A stretch of DNA of 64,000 nt, from assembly GCA_029224185.1 (NCBI GenBank), contig CM055200.1:9750670-9814669 (forward strand). Reading direction: 5' to 3'. The notes below the pieces were generated by a model. That model was not told the origin of the DNA and searched no databases. It saw only the letters and a program-made list of their open reading frames with translations. This stretch comes from Karalla daura (lineage: Eukaryota; Chordata; Actinopteri; Chaetodontiformes; Leiognathidae). Shown piece after piece: positions 1 through 10,860 of the stretch; position 1 is the stretch's first letter, and each line of letters starts with the position of its first letter. Made by a program: the position numbers and the translations under genes.

Positions 1-560
1 TTTCCTATCTCCTCTGCTCTCCTCTTCGGGGAATATGATTTCATCTCGTCAACAGCAGTCCTGGTATGAGGAAAGTATAAGACATGGTAGAAATCGGGGC
101 TCCACATACATGTTTTGCAAAATAACACCCAGAGAATATTTGCAGTTGTTTGTTGGTGCTCTTTAAATGGATGTTTCATGTTTGCCAAGACATTTAAGCT
201 GCTGGATGTTTTCCCTCATGGAGGTTTTAGCTTTGTTTTCAATCTTTTTCATGTAGTGTTGAGCCACTAATGCAAAAAAAAAGTATATATGTAAATATGT
301 ATTTCTTTTTTGCAGAGCGCGCAGAGTTTAAAACATTACCATTTCAATATAACACTTGATTTATATGTGTTTAAAAAAAAGGTTATAATCTTTTACTTTA
401 AAAGGATGTATTCTCAAATGAGATTATGCTAATAGAGTGTCATTTGCATAAAACGGGTGGAAATGTTAAACCAGATTAAAAATTCAGAATATTTAAGAGT
501 TTTATCCATGCTGTTAGTCAACAAATATATTCATTCTCCAGGAGAATATTAGAGGCTAAA
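1..560. other. AT-rich non-coding DNA; possible CNE at 380-520
   Basis: No supported gene. The sequence is AT-rich with short A and T runs. At 442-449 there is an exact octamer ATTTGCAT (POU-factor type site), in a complex, repeat-free stretch from about 380 to 520 that reads like conserved non-coding sequence. Conservation itself cannot be seen here; that part is inference. Confidence 0.3.
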
Positions 561-1139
561 TGTGACATTGTGGAGAAACACAAACTGTGTTTTAGTGGCC
601 ACGGTCCCCCTCCCCAACTCCTCCGGAGTCGTGTACTCTTTTCTCACTAAATATATTCAAAGTAGATTCAATCAAATGAAGAAAACCTGTTTTTGTGTGT
701 TTCCAGGGTCCCAGGTCTCAGGTGAGCGTGGTACGTATCGATGTAAAGCAGGCCGTCGTCTCAGCCTGCAGCACTAACATTTTATAGGTTACTCTGAAAG
801 TAAAGCCAAGAAAAACTACTGTTTCCATCAGCAATATTATTTCAAAATGCGATTTTTTTTACAGTTATATAAGGAAAATGATTTAAAGAAATGAAATGAT
901 AAATAGCAGTAGAAAAGGCAGCAGTGTTTTCATGAGCATTTATAGCAGAAAATGTATCAATTAGAGGATTTTTTATGACAGAAATCACAACAGAATTGTA
1001 TTTTTAATTAACAAAACGATTATGTCTCTATATGCAAAGCATGTGAAAAACATGCACACACGTACAAACGTATAAATTCTGAGTCCTACCTGCAAAAATG
1101 TATTCGAAGCCGTCTGCTAAATTAAACGAGAGACGGTGA
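561..1139. other. non-coding, AT-rich; contains a 15-nt exon-like segment at 707-721
   Basis: No gene is supported. The only notable point is 707-721, which is flanked by a pyrimidine-rich acceptor-like tract ending in AG (705-706) and a strong donor-like GTGAGC (722-727). The rest is AT-rich with no repeat or motif I can defend. Confidence 0.3.
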
Positions 1140-1275
1140 GACGGTCCACTAATTCAAATAAAATCCGCCCACTAAGAAGTTATTAATTGGTCATATAAAA
1201 TATTCAGAATTCCTCTCTGCTCATTATATGACATATTCAAAATTAATAGCTTGCCATCTAGAATTAATGGCCTGT
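1140..1275. promoter_or_regulatory. candidate CNE with nested inverted and direct repeats
   Basis: TCATATAA (1191-1198) is the exact reverse complement of TTATATGA (1224-1231); ATTAAT occurs outside both arms (1182-1187 and 1242-1247). The 12-mers ATATTCAGAATT (1200-1211) and ATATTCAAAATT (1233-1244) form a near-perfect direct repeat 33 bp apart. This arrangement would suit paired homeodomain or MADS-like binding, which is inference. Confidence 0.35.
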
Positions 1276-1284
1276 TGCTGAGGT

Positions 1285-1319
1285 CTTTTTTTGTTGTTGT
1301 TGTTGTTCTTGTTCTTGTT
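1285..1319. repeat. (TTG)n / (TTCTTG)n short tandem repeat
   Basis: T run followed by TTG repeated and then TTCTTG repeats, directly visible. Low-complexity microsatellite. Confidence 0.9.
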
Positions 1320-1419
1320 AATAATTGTGCATTACATTTCTCTGGGAAGTAACTTTCACAGTGTGGGCCTCAGACTGACAGCACTTTGGTTGAATGTACT
1401 TTGCTAACATTGTGTAGTA

Positions 1420-1479
1420 ACACACACACACACACACACAGGCACACACACATGCACACACACACACACACACACACAA
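1420..1479. repeat. (CA)n microsatellite, interrupted
   Basis: CA dinucleotides with interruptions at GGCA and TGCA; about 60 bp. It accounts for the Cys-Val open frame on the opposite strand. A short GA-rich tract (1496-1514) follows. Confidence 0.97.
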
Positions 1480-3160
1480 GCTCCTGTCCAAAAAAGAAAA
1501 AAAGAGAGAGAGATGGAGTGAGCACGATATGAACTCACTTGTTTCACTTGCTCCTGCCGTGGAGAGCTGGAGCCCTAAACTCTTGATAACCTGCTGTGAC
1601 CTGGCCCCTCCCCCTCCTCGGTGAATCACACGTCTGCAGCGAGTGCAGCCCCCTCTGTCATGTGTTGCACACTGCCCCTTGTGGTTCACTGCAAACTCCG
1701 ATTCAGATTGTGACTTGGCAGCAGGATCCTGTGTTTGCCCTGAGGCGCACACATTTGTACTCTCATTTATTTATTGGTTTATTTGAATAGCTCTGCTTTT
1801 GTGAACTTTGGATACGTTTTTTATTTTCATTTTGTCTCGCTATAATACGGTCCAGAGTGATATTTCTTCCATCTGGCAGCAGCCTCTCTCTGTGACAGCT
1901 TCTCTGCGTTACAGTTTAGAGTTAAAATTATCATTACAATATGTTATGCAAAAGAATCCTTCTCATAATAGCTGGGTCAGGAAGACCCTGTATTAAATTA
2001 GTGTGAAAACTTGACATCCCTCTTCCGCCTCATTGTAAATTTGTGGGGCTTTAATTGACTGCAGATGTCCATGTGTCCTTTCTTCTTTATCAAGGAGTTA
2101 TTACTTTCTGAATAATTGCTCAACGGTTTACTCCTAATGTATATGTGAACCCTATCTGTGTAACCCGTCCCCCCATTTCTTTAATGGAAGCAAACATATC
2201 AGGCATATTTGCCATATTATTCGTGTTTTGAAGTTCCAATTTTGTTGATATAGATTTATGAAGTGTTGGCAACTGAGGTCACTGCTCTATTAGAGATTTA
2301 TGAAATGCCCATGAGGCACCATTTTTCAAGCTCACTAAATCATGCCAGCCACTTTTATTATGGTACAATGTACCGTAAGCCTGATCAAATGCATCTCCTG
2401 GTTCCCAGTCAGCAGCGATGTGCAAGACGATTACAGGGCATCTGCTCGGAGGCCGTCACCATTTGTCAGACTCCTCATGAGATCCATGTTTGGTTTGATT
2501 CATTTAATCACAAAGCGTCCATGTTTTTGGATTCTTTTGTGCTATGGCGCAAGGCATCTGAGAAGCCCCAAATGTTGCAGCTGCCGCAACGATTACAGCC
2601 CCCCGAGCTTTCTTATTTCAAATGTTGCTGCATGGGAACTGAATCATTGTAAAGACGAGTGTTGTCCAAACATCCTGCTGGCAGCCGTCCTGAAGTCCGC
2701 TGAATGGTGAGATCAAAATACACAAAATAGCTGTAGATTCTTCGCATTAGAAAAACCAAAGTGGCGGCATAGATGTGAATATTGGAGCGAGACGTGAGTG
2801 TCGGCAGGGTTCAGGCTGTCATATTAAGGTGACGTTGGGTTTAGATGCGAGGTGCAAAGGATGTGGATCAGTTTTTTATCACTTGCACAGGCTTATAATG
2901 TAGGCTTCTTTCACTGGGAGCGGTGGGCGTAAGTGTTGTGTTCTGGTGGGCAGAGACAGTTAATGTCCCAGATCTACAGAATGAATAAAGTCATATTGTG
3001 AAGTGTGTGGGCTGATATGCTTGGCAGTCAACCCTGACAAGTAGATTAGCTCTTACTGGGCCACCTCTGAATGGCAAGCACACGAGTCAAGCGTTTCCAG
3101 TCACAACGCTACATATCAAACATCTAGCGCCCGGCAACACAGATGAAAGCGCATCAAAAC
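1480..3160. other. non-coding stretch, no gene supported
   Basis: Several overlapping open frames (longest about 130 codons at 2263-2652, plus strand) show no domain, no codon pattern that I trust and overlap one another in different frames. AT-rich, low repeat content. Nothing else is supported. Confidence 0.4.
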
Positions 3161-3289
3161 GAGAGAGAGAAAAAAAACCTTCCTGTATGTTATGTGGCTT
3201 CTTCACAGCTGCAGTGGTTAACAGGAGTCAAAAATTGGCATGTCTAAAAAGTGGGATAATGATTATAAATGTGACAGGCTGAAAAGTAA

Positions 3290-3500
3290 TTACAATTGTC
3301 TCACTGTGTTTTCCAATAATGCCTCTAACATTTCTATAAAACTCATTTAAATCTTCTGCAAGTCCAAAATACAGTCTTGCTCTAAAGCCATTTGGCACAT
3401 TTTTCTTCAGTTTACATTTAGAGAGGATTAGCTGAAGAGCTGAAAATAATCATGCCAGATGTCTGCTGCAGCGGGAAAACTGCCTCCCTGCTGGGCATTT
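3290..3500. promoter_or_regulatory. candidate CNE
   Basis: Complex repeat-free AT-rich text with many short developmental-type motifs (for example CATTTAAAT-like and ATTTGCA-like words, and GGATTAG). No open frame of interest. Called by eye; edges approximate. Confidence 0.3.
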
Positions 3501-3900
3501 GATTTTATTGAGTTTTTATCAATCTCAAGTGAATGCAATCTGGGATCTCCCTAATGCACGGCCTCATGTTGTGAAGTCATGTACACAAACGGAATATCAT
3601 GTCACGTTTTACAATAACAGTAACAAAAAAAAAGAAAGAAAGAAAGAAGCCAAACACGCCCTTTGCTCATGTGAATGTATGAGGAGGAGTTCAAACAGTC
3701 AGCACCAGTCTGTTTATAGCCAAGTTAAACAGACAACACGTAGCTTAACTGGGCAGACTGCTGGAACAAACAGTATTATAAATAAGCCCAATTCAATGAC
3801 AGGTTTCAGCATTAACCACATCTGTGCACTTTATAAAAGCCGCGGGACACGTGGCTGTCTTTAAAACGCGTCTGAAAATTTAGCTGTCAGTCACACGGCC
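3501..3900. other. non-coding; short (GAAA)n tract at 3624-3650
   Basis: An A run passes into GAAA repeats around 3624-3650. The open frame spanning 3499-3864 reads through that tract and has no recognisable domain, so I do not call a gene. Confidence 0.4.
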
Positions 3901-4620
3901 TCATTAAACTTCCTCAGATTATAAGCGAATGGAATCAAGGATTAGGACAATTTTTGGTCTTTTTCTGTCCTTCCTTCTCGTCGGCAGGGGCAAACAATGG
4001 AAACAATCGCACGATTAAAAAAGCCGATAAACGGCGGCGACGTCAGGCGTTCTCTGCTCTCGGCCTATTTCTCGGCCGCCCTGCGAGACCGGGCCAGTGT
4101 TTGTTGGATTTGTTTTTTAGCTTTAATGAGCTCCACTGGAATGCAGTGTCTCCCACATGTCTTGCGGAGGGCGGGGCCATCTTATTGCTGCCACATGTTG
4201 GGCTCCTAGTGACTCTTCCAGGCTTGTGTGGTCAGCCAGTTCAAAGAGCCCAGGCTCATTTGTTATACAACTTTATGTAACAGCGAGCCCATGCTGCAGC
4301 GTGTCTGACGAGGCAACAAAGGACTCGCCGCCATTCTTTCTTTGTCCTAACCGGCTCTGCCCAGGGAGACGTTCAGATCATCTGTTTCTCCAATTAGCGT
4401 GTTTGCCGGACAGTGTGGGGGTATGGCACGCCGGCGCGGTGCAGAAATCCTTTATTTGGGTGCGTACGGTGTTTGAACTCTGACAGTAATGTTTGTTGGA
4501 TGGTTGTGGTGAACGGTAGTAGTTGATCACTGTCTTTGCCAGAGTGGTGCTCCGTGCCACATATGGCAACAATCTGACATGGTAATCCAGGCTGGAGGTT
4601 ATGAGTGACTAGGTGTGGGC
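3900..4620. promoter_or_regulatory. candidate CNE region, partly GC-rich
   Basis: A complex region with several overlapping open frames of about 100 codons but no recognisable protein. A pyrimidine-rich acceptor-like sequence ends in AG near 3988, but no matching donor closes a convincing exon. More likely non-coding regulatory sequence than coding; both remain inference. Confidence 0.25.
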
Positions 4621-5090
4621 TCCGTGGATCAGACAGCCTACATCAATTTCTCCTGCTCGCCGTTTCTGTGCAGGAGTCGGCAGCAGAGCCCCCGCTGGTG
4701 CTTGACAGGACATCTCAGCAGGAGCACAGACTTGGGCCTCGCTAAATCCCCCTCATGCAGGTTTTGTGTGTTTAAAAAGCAACATTTTCCCCTATTAAGA
4801 GGCAGAGGGAAGAAAGATAAGTGTGTTCTCGTAGCATTGACCGTTCGCCCCAATCTTCCTGTTCACCGCTGCCCTGATACACCCCAGTCAAACCCGTGTT
4901 CATTTGTTCAAGTGGGCTGAATTACAGAGGGCCCTGACCACCCTCCACCACCCATACACACACATAGGCTGCAGACACGCACACACACACACGTACTGCA
5001 AATAACCTGTTTTTCCTCTTTCACACATCAATTCCCCAGGGATGTTTTCAGCTTCACTAGACTTCAGGGACTTGGGGGACCAGGTCCACT
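4621..5090. other. non-coding; short CA tract at 4976-4993
   Basis: No gene supported. Mixed composition with CA/CG-interrupted dinucleotides near 4960-4993. Confidence 0.4.
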
Positions 5091-5480
5091 GCATGTGCTG
5101 GCTGGTAGGCCATTTGCAATAATCTCCTTTTTACCGTTTAGAGGCTAATTATGTAACATTACACCTGCCTCCCTGAGCCTTGGCTCTGGCCCGGTGCAGA
5201 ATGAGTTGCTTTTTCCCCCACTACGCATAGGGGTGGTTAGAGTTTCTTAATGAGATTAGCCCAAAGCTGAAATCTGCTTTGTGTCCCTCGCTATATGGCG
5301 AGATACTGGATCAGCAGAATCAAAGCTAAGAGGGGGGAATCATTGGAAGATGCAGGCGGCCAACCTCGTTTCTGTCTCCCCACCAACCCCCCTGCGTGTG
5401 ACTTGGACGGGATTCGGCGCTATCACACATGACATTGTGTGCGAGCTTTGCATAGGAAATATCTTTGTCTCGCTGTGATG
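5091..5480. promoter_or_regulatory. candidate CNE
   Basis: Contains CATTTGCAAT (5111-5120), close to an octamer or C/EBP site, and TAATTA (5146-5151) in a complex repeat-free block. No coding frame is convincing. Called on motif density and text complexity only. Confidence 0.35.
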
Positions 5481-5943
5481 TTTGCTTGCTTCGATGTTTT
5501 CGTGCTTTTCCTTTATCTTGCTGTCCAGTTTCTATTTGCTCTTGGATCAAACTTCTCAATAGTCATTTTCAGAATTGAGGACAGATGGGTTGAATATTGA
5601 ACAAAATGAAAGAGGAGCTTTTCCACCAGTCTGGGATATAAACTTGTCTAGCTGTGGTTGCTGCTCTACTGTCTTTTTGCCTTTATTAACCCAAAATATC
5701 TTGTATTTTACCACAACTTCTAGGGCCGTGCCCTAAATTCTTATTTGTCACCAACACCATAATGTGTAAGACAGAACTATATAAAGACAGAACTACACCA
5801 CCCACGACAACCCATCAGCAATGGGAGCCTTTCTTCCTCTAATTTATTGGGACCCTAATGTCCTTGTGACTTTCAACTCAGACAAAAGATGAAAAACCAA
5901 CAATGGAGACCGGACAGAATAACAGATGTATCACACACGCACA
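5481..5943. other. non-coding, nothing specific seen
   Basis: Moderately AT-rich sequence without tandem repeats, long frames or motif clusters I can defend. Confidence 0.4.
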
Positions 5944-5944
5944 G

Positions 5945-5969
5945 ACACACACACACACACACACACACA

Positions 5970-6068
<99 letters not shown>

Positions 6069-6087
6069 TCTCTCTCGCTCCCTCTCT
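5945..6087. repeat. compound (CA)n-(TC)n microsatellite
   Basis: About 27 bp of CA followed by a practically uninterrupted TC run of about 90 bp (to 6064) and an imperfect tail to 6087. All open frames here are translated repeat (Ser-Leu, Arg-Glu, Thr-His). The mirror-symmetric homopurine/homopyrimidine tract could adopt H-DNA (known property of such tracts). Confidence 0.99.
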
Positions 6088-6089
6088 AT

Positions 6090-6935
6090 GATGTATGAAA
6101 GCACGCAAATAACTTGAGCTGAGAATTCCCAGAGTGAAAACAAATTCTCAGTGAACGCCGTGAGAGATAACATGTAAATATTTTGCCCACTTGCTCAGAA
6201 TATGATGTTGATTAAGAGAGTAAAGGTTAAGGTTAGGGAAGGGGCAAGGATTAGTAGTGTGGAGCGCGGTTAGGGTTAGCATAACAGCCTGGCTGCTGGG
6301 ACTAGTAATAACAACAGAAGTAATAATAATCACAGACTAATTGATTGAACCCCGTGGCTTCCTCGCAAGAGTCATATTTGTAAAGCTTAATGCCTCCACA
6401 ATGGCAGCTAAAATAATGCACAGAGTGCCAGTGCTGCCTTCAAGTGGCTCCGATTTATTTATGTAAGAGCTGCTATTTCACCGTTCTGACTTCAAGTCCA
6501 ATCAAATGAAAGTCTTTAATTTTTGGTGAATGGTGAATTTTACTGTCTCTCCCCGCTGCCGCCATATTTGCTTATCTGTCGCTCTGACACTGAGCATTCT
6601 GGTCCCTCTGCATGAGATCCTATCATTGCATTGTAGTTTGTTGAATTTACAAAGAAGCCCAGAAGCCCTGAAGCTATATACTGCTACAGAGAGCTATTTG
6701 CTCTGCGTCAGCGGAGTATCCTGTCATGGAGAGAAAATCCCGTTTGAAGTATGGCCCCCGTCTTTCACACTGACGATAATGCTCCTGGCTTTATCGTGTC
6801 CTCCGTGCAAAGCCCATGTCTTCTCTTTTGTCCGGCTCCCTCTCCCCCACTCCTGCACACCCCCTGGCTTTCCTCTTTTGTGTCACTCTCTGTCACATTG
6901 CTACCCGTTCACTGCGAGGAGAAGCGGTCCAAACC
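6090..6935. other. non-coding; degenerate telomere-like TTAGGG words at 6221-6280
   Basis: GGTTAAGGTTAGGG-type words at about 6225-6238 and GGTTAGGGTTAG at 6269-6279 are imperfect telomere-like sequence, too short for a true interstitial telomere. The rest is AT-rich with no supported gene; the frame at 6530-7063 shows no domain. Confidence 0.4.
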
Positions 6936-6936
6936 T

Positions 6937-6998
6937 TACTCTCTCTCTCCCCACAGACCTCCCCCACCCCCACCCCCACCCCCCCACTCGCCCCCAAG
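6937..6998. repeat. pyrimidine tract and C-rich (CCCCCA)n run
   Basis: A TC-rich stretch ends in CCACAG (6951-6956) and is followed by ACC/CCC repeats to 6998. It mimics a splice acceptor plus a 42-nt proline-rich exon ending in AAG|GTATGC, but low complexity makes this a weak gene signal. Confidence 0.8.
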
Positions 6999-7000
6999 GT

Positions 7001-7017
7001 ATGCTGGGAAGTGTAGT
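7001..7017 (-). promoter_or_regulatory. ZNF143 (STAF)-type binding site
   Basis: On the minus strand the site reads ACTACACTTCCCAGCAT, one base from the ACTACAATTCCCAGCAT form of the ZNF143/SBS consensus. The factor family (ZNF143, with THAP11/HCF partners) binds promoters and chromatin-loop anchors (established knowledge). No promoter is otherwise visible here. Confidence 0.6.
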
Positions 7018-7019
7018 CG

Positions 7020-7960
7020 GACTCTGGGGATTGTTGGTCCCAGCTTCCCGTGGACTTTGCTGATATCAGCGTTTTGAAAACAATCAGTCAGTCTGACTCT
7101 GCTTTGGTTTTGACTGAAAGTACGTTGGCCACATACGTTATAGTGAATGCTTCATGAAATTTGCATAGAGTATCACCGGCTGTAAACACACTATCGTGGA
7201 TGCTGAATACAACTGCGTCTTTTGATTTTATTTTCCAAGGTTTTGTGGTTGAATAAATTCTAAGGTAAATACTTAGCATTTTAAATTAGATACACTATTA
7301 GTATTCATTCTGCTCTAGCTGTTCCTAAATCCACAGCTTAAATGCAAATTCACTCGCAGTCTTTTCCATCCATGGCTTTGTTGGCCTCTCAGAAACCTTA
7401 AGCCGGTATCTTAAATAGGGGCCTCTCATGGCATATGCATGTGCAGTATCTTATCTGGTGAACATCACAATCATTCTCTAGGACATCAAATATTTAAACA
7501 GGCCATACAAACAAGAGACAGGAGGGCGGGCGTGAAAACAAGCCTTTTGTGGAACCTGTGTGAAAACAATAAATGTGCTACCAGCCCTCAATATTTTCAT
7601 ATTCAATGACTCTGTATGATCCTTATGATCCCAACATAAAGAGGGTCTGTGAACCCTCTCTCTTAAACTGTAGCAGGCATATATTACCAGGCTTAGAGCT
7701 TGGCAAGCCCCGTATCCCAAAATAGATTTCAACAATACTCTATGAGGATGCATTAAATAAATCTCTGCTCAGCTAATCCGTGGAACAGTTCACATTTTCG
7801 AGAGAGACACTCCGGTAGGACAAAAGCGCAGCTCTGCTCGCCGCGCCTTCATCTAGGGACAGACATACATAAAGAGAGATATTTAGAGAGTGGGGAAGGG
7901 ATGGGGTGGTGGTGGTGGGGTGAAATCCTTCACTAATGTGACAGAGAATCCCCCCCATAC
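7020..7960. other. non-coding, nothing specific seen
   Basis: Mixed AT-rich sequence; open frames on the minus strand (for example 7478-7753) have no recognisable domain. A G-rich GGTGGTGGTGGGG run lies at 7905-7920. Confidence 0.4.
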
Positions 7961-8017
7961 GCATGTACACACACACATGCACACATACACACACACACAC
8001 ACATACAGATGCACACA
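7961..8017. repeat. (CA)n microsatellite, interrupted
   Basis: CA dinucleotides interrupted by TGCA and TACA words. Confidence 0.95.
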
Positions 8018-8089
8018 AAATTATCATTGTGTGCTCCTGCACTGCAAAGCAGATTCTGTATCACTCTGTTTTTTTTCTTCCTGCGCAAG

Positions 8090-8520
8090 TGCAATAACTT
8101 AATCTTAAAGGCAAAACGTGGACATGAGGGCCATTTCGAAACATGTTGTAGATAAATGTTAATCACATTAGCATTTCCCAGACTTCCATAAATCTCCATA
8201 AATAGCATGCTGAGGTTGATCCCTCTTTTTTGCCCATTGAGGCGAAATTACAGTTGATGAATTGCTTTTGCCATGCATGTAGGCTAATGAAAGCTTTGCT
8301 CCTGGGCCTTCCTTAACAAAGCCTCATAATTTCTCCACTTTCCACTAAAATAAGAACCTGTTCCACTTTTAATTAATAGTTTTACCCTGTCCTATTCAGG
8401 AGTGCTTGCATAGTTTCAAATTAATTTTTTTAGGTGATGCCTGGCTATTAGTGCTGAGGAAACAAGCCCTTTTGTGTTAAAGGAACGCCGAGGTAATGTT
8501 AGCCTCCAGGTCCGTAAAAA
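8090..8520. promoter_or_regulatory. candidate CNE
   Basis: Repeat-free complex text rich in short ATTA and AATTA words, including CATTAGCATTT-like and TTTTAATTAATAG-like sequences. No coding frame is convincing. By-eye call. Confidence 0.4.
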
Positions 8521-8739
8521 AAAAAATTTCCTCTCATGTCACCAAAGTGCTTAACGCCACTCATGACTCAAGACGGCAATGTTTCACGACAGCGGGCCGT
8601 TCCATTCACGCGCACGCATGTTGGTGAGGCTTCAGTCGGACTGAAGACGCAGCTTGGAGTTGCAGACGTGCTCGGGATTAACCTGTCCCGTGTGAAAAAA
8701 AGAGCCACGAGCGGCGCTTTAAGAATGTGAAAGGAGATG
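8521..8739. other. non-coding; poly-A tract followed by CpG-containing sequence
   Basis: An A run at 8516-8526, then moderately CpG-rich sequence (8540-8720). The 64-codon frame at 8536-8730 has no recognisable domain. Confidence 0.3.
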
Positions 8740-9400
8740 TCAGTCATGCTGCCTTCAAGCCTGCATCAGCGGCTTTGAGTCAATGCAACAGATTTGTATT
8801 AGTGCAGCGTTCCCTCATCGTAATCAACAATTATAAATGCCCCTTATATTGTTTATATGTTGCTCCAAAATGAGTTACCTCTGTTAATGGAAGTATTAGG
8901 TTAATAAGAAGCAATTATCATACATTAGGGTGCATGCCACACATAATGAGTACTTGGGTATGATTACTCAGACAGCTTAGTGTTTGAGAGAGCAAATAGC
9001 CTCATCCAGCCATATGTGGTTGTGGGACACTCACTATCCCATGACAGATCTAAGTGAGGCGGCTTTGACATTGAACTCCCACAGTATCCCCTAGCAGAGG
9101 TGATTTATTACTGTCATAATCACTTGTCTCCTGCTGAAAGGCAGCATATTTCTTTGTGTTACGAACATATCTGGGAATATTATGACATTCTGTCGCCTCT
9201 CCACTTCCAACTGCTTGTCTAAGTTGCCAAACAGCAATCCTGTCATTGTGTTTAAATCGTTTCATGTCATAATATTTAGAATGGCTTCCTTTGCACAAGA
9301 GAATATCTGCAGCCTTTATGTGTTCGCTGATAATGAAAGCAAATAGCACTTGTATTCTTTATTGCTGATAAGGCGGCAAAAAGCAATAGAGAAGATTTTC
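8740..9400. promoter_or_regulatory. strong candidate CNE (about 650 bp)
   Basis: One of the most CNE-like stretches: long, complex, AT-rich, no repeats, no substantial ATG frame, and many homeodomain-type words such as GCAATTATCA (8911-8920) and ACATAATGAG (8941-8950). The length and texture resemble enhancers conserved among vertebrates; conservation is not observable here. Confidence 0.45.
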
Positions 9401-9758
9401 TGGTGGAAATCCGTTCGCTCCTTTGTACCTGTGACTTAAGCTCAAAGGTGGGCGATCCATGCGGCAGTTTTGTATTTGTATTTCCAGGCTGTCACAATGA
9501 ATCGGGCCTGACATAGAGCAGATGCAGCAAACCGGAGCGGTAGCTGCACTTAAGCACTGTGGGTGATTTCGTTCCAATTAGCGCAAATCATTGAGTACTT
9601 AAGATTATTGCCCAGCGAGTTTAACAACACTTTGACACCTCCTCTAAAAACGACCCCGCTTGAGTTTATTTTTCCCTGTGGATTTAAGTCTCCTTTGCAG
9701 GACGTAAAAGTAATTTATCCAGGCTGGCACTTCACATTTCACCAGCTTGATGTTTTTG
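9401..9758. promoter_or_regulatory. weaker candidate CNE
   Basis: Continues the complex text of the preceding block, with an ATTAGCGCAAATCATTGA-like cluster around 9577-9595. No gene supported. Confidence 0.25.
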
Positions 9759-9813
9759 CGCGTGTGTGTGTGCCTGTGTGTGTGTGTTTTTTCCGTTTTT
9801 TTTTTTTTTTTTT
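9759..9813. repeat. (GT)n followed by poly-T
   Basis: GT dinucleotides to about 9788 and an 18-nt T run at 9796-9813. Confidence 0.95.
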
Positions 9814-10429
9814 ACTTAAATATGGCCTCCGGTGACAAATCTGGCTTCCATCTAAGGTCGGGCCTGTCCCCCCTGGTTGGTAGTCAGGGAAGCGGTGGCT
9901 GGGCCGGGGACAAACTAACAGCCCCTCTGTGCTGCCCCCTCATCTCGGGGCTTTAGCTGAACTGCTCTGGCATGAAGCTGAAGCTGCCGTCTCCATGGTG
10001 ACGAGTCATGTCGGCTCCACCAGCTTTAGCCAACACGATCGCGCTGTGAATTGACTGGCTTTAGAAAAAAAAAAGAGAGAGAGAGAGAGACAAAACAAAA
10101 ACACTGAGAGAAAATATACCGTTTCATTCCTCTCCCCATTATGTCGTCTGGTGAAAAACAGCCCTAATATGGCACATTGGCTGCTAACTGGAATAATGGC
10201 TGGAGAATATGCGCTGAATAGCTGTTCTGCTGGTGAAAAGCTAATGGAGGGAGTCTTTGGCAGTGTGTCTCTCATTGAGGAGGGAGAGAGAGAGCGCGGC
10301 GGTCCCAGAGGTATGGATGGGGCTGCTGTGATAGTTGTGAACTCTCCCAGTGTTTATGTGTCAGCCAACAGCCTCCGGAAGGAGACTGGAGACATTCTCC
10401 ACACCATCTTTCAGACAAGAACTGGTCCC
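9814..10429. other. non-coding; A/GA tract at 10063-10090
   Basis: Moderately GC-rich, with an A run and (GA)n at 10063-10090. The frame at 10151-10438 has no recognisable domain. No gene supported. Confidence 0.4.
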
Positions 10430-10560
10430 CTCAATTAAATGAGTTAATTTGAAAGCATAAGCTTGTCCTTAATTAAGAAGAGCTTAGACATCTCCTGAAA
10501 TGAAATATCTGAAATGAGCTATATTGACGACATACTATCCCCTTTGTTCGGATGTTGGGT
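10430..10560. promoter_or_regulatory. candidate CNE with CTTAATTAAG palindrome
   Basis: CTTAATTAAG at 10468-10477 is a perfect 10-bp palindrome with a homeodomain core, in an AT-rich repeat-free context. Confidence 0.35.
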
Positions 10561-10860
10561 TCCCCCGTCCTCCTCCATTAGTCTGGATTGTCCGCACACG
10601 CGGCTCGGCCCGTGCGCGGTGCAGATAAATGCTGCAGAGAGACGTAACCTCGGCGAAACGCGCATCGTTTTGAAGTAAGTTTCAATTTCAAAGTGGATCC
10701 ATTGTGGACTCCCACCACGTCCTCTCTCACACCGTATTCCCCATCTGCCTGACTCTGTGCATCCCCGGTGCCGGGGAGAGCGAGGATGAGAGGGGAGGAG
10801 AGGGAGAGAGGGAGAGAGATTGTGGCATTAAGTAAATAATTTGTATGATAATTCATTACA
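10561..10860. other. CpG-containing patch (10590-10680) then GA-rich tract
   Basis: CpG dinucleotides cluster at 10590-10680 (CGCGGCTCGG-type text), followed by AGAGGGAGAGAGG-type low complexity at 10795-10822. No gene supported. Confidence 0.35.

Noticed and set aside
1668..1690. CTCF-like CCACAAGGGGCAG on the minus strand
   Set aside because: One base short in the core relative to the CCASYAGRKGGCAS consensus.
5889..6173. Ser-Leu, Arg-Glu and Thr-His repeat proteins
   Set aside because: Direct translation of the CA/TC microsatellite.
6221..6280. Interstitial telomere
   Set aside because: Only isolated TTAGGG-like words, not a tandem array.
9925..9950. CTCF site (minus-strand AGGGGGCAG)
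   Set aside because: Only the core matches; the CCASY half of the consensus is absent.
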